Below, in pieces: positions 63,769-64,000 of a DNA stretch of 64,000 bases (positions are counted from its first letter, which is position 1; every line of letters starts with the position of its first letter). The stretch is from Phallusia mammillata (lineage: Eukaryota; Chordata; Ascidiacea; Phlebobranchia; Ascidiidae): contig QLIY01000565.1 of assembly GCA_003260075.1 (NCBI GenBank), positions 570 to 64,569 of the forward strand. Reading direction: 5' to 3'. A program made the translations under genes and the position numbers. Below the pieces are notes generated by a model. That model made no database searches. It was not told the origin of the DNA and worked only from the letters and a program-made list of their open reading frames with translations.

Positions 63769-64000
63769 GTTGCTATTTTCTAGCTATGAATTAACATGCT
63801 ATTGCTATCTCCGGCAAGCAGAATATTTTAGTGCAATTGTGTTACTACAATTTTTCACAGAGCGAAATAAACTCAACTCAGCATCTTTTAATAATACAAC
63901 TGCATAATGTTTTTGTTCTTAACCTGTCAGTATGAACAGAGTAAGTAAAATGGATAGCTTTTATTTTTGATATAACTGTAGGGTTTTATAGTTACATGTT

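Overview
The window is nuclear DNA from an animal, most likely an ascidian tunicate of the Ciona type. It is AT-rich. The genes are chordate-like and split into many small exons joined by canonical GT-AG introns of roughly 100-2800 bp. Short non-autonomous DNA transposons and a tRNA-derived SINE lie between and inside the genes. Many segments are present as two non-identical neighbouring copies, as expected when the two haplotypes of a very heterozygous animal fail to merge in an assembly. The species call is inference; no species-diagnostic sequence was recognised.

Layout. 1-7320: intergenic, with two groups of imperfect repeats (1-660 and 1380-2570). 7321-9162 (+): four-exon Rac-type Rho GTPase, 195 aa. 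11581-25679 (+): 22-exon orthologue of PPP4R4, a HEAT-repeat regulatory subunit of protein phosphatase 4, 968 aa. Its intron 6 holds an antisense 5S rRNA gene and a hAT-type MITE. 31576-27471 (-): six-exon type II membrane carbohydrate sulfotransferase (HNK-1ST/CHST8-14 family, 379 aa), convergent with PPP4R4. 31.6-38.6 kb: AT-rich DNA with a stray damaged copy of one sulfotransferase exon and an unusual inverted-repeat element carrying a minisatellite. 38855-38646 (-): possible first exon of an unidentified membrane protein, divergent from the next gene. 39194-56735 (+): 24-exon LARP4 orthologue with La motif, RRM and RGG-rich tail, preceded by a 525-codon first exon; a tiny alternative first exon at 42665 may give a short form. 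56736-62888: non-coding, repeat-rich and badly tangled in assembly. 62889 to the window end (+): first two exons of an unrecognised gene.

The genes do not form a pathway. They are ordinary housekeeping or signalling genes: membrane-linked GTPase signalling, PP4 targeting, Golgi sulfation, and poly(A)-mRNA stabilisation or translation.

The strongest unexplained signal is technical. About 20 poly-G tracts, mostly 10-13 nt, sit exactly between two near-identical copies of local sequence. One 61-nt tract replaces the middle of the 5S rRNA gene by nearly the right length. They look like assembly gaps written as G. Several break exons on paper (LARP4 exons 7 and 8, PPP4R4 exons 11 and 18). The best biological interest is a set of hAT-like MITEs, four of them with perfect 8-bp target-site duplications. 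I found no convincing new multi-gene system.
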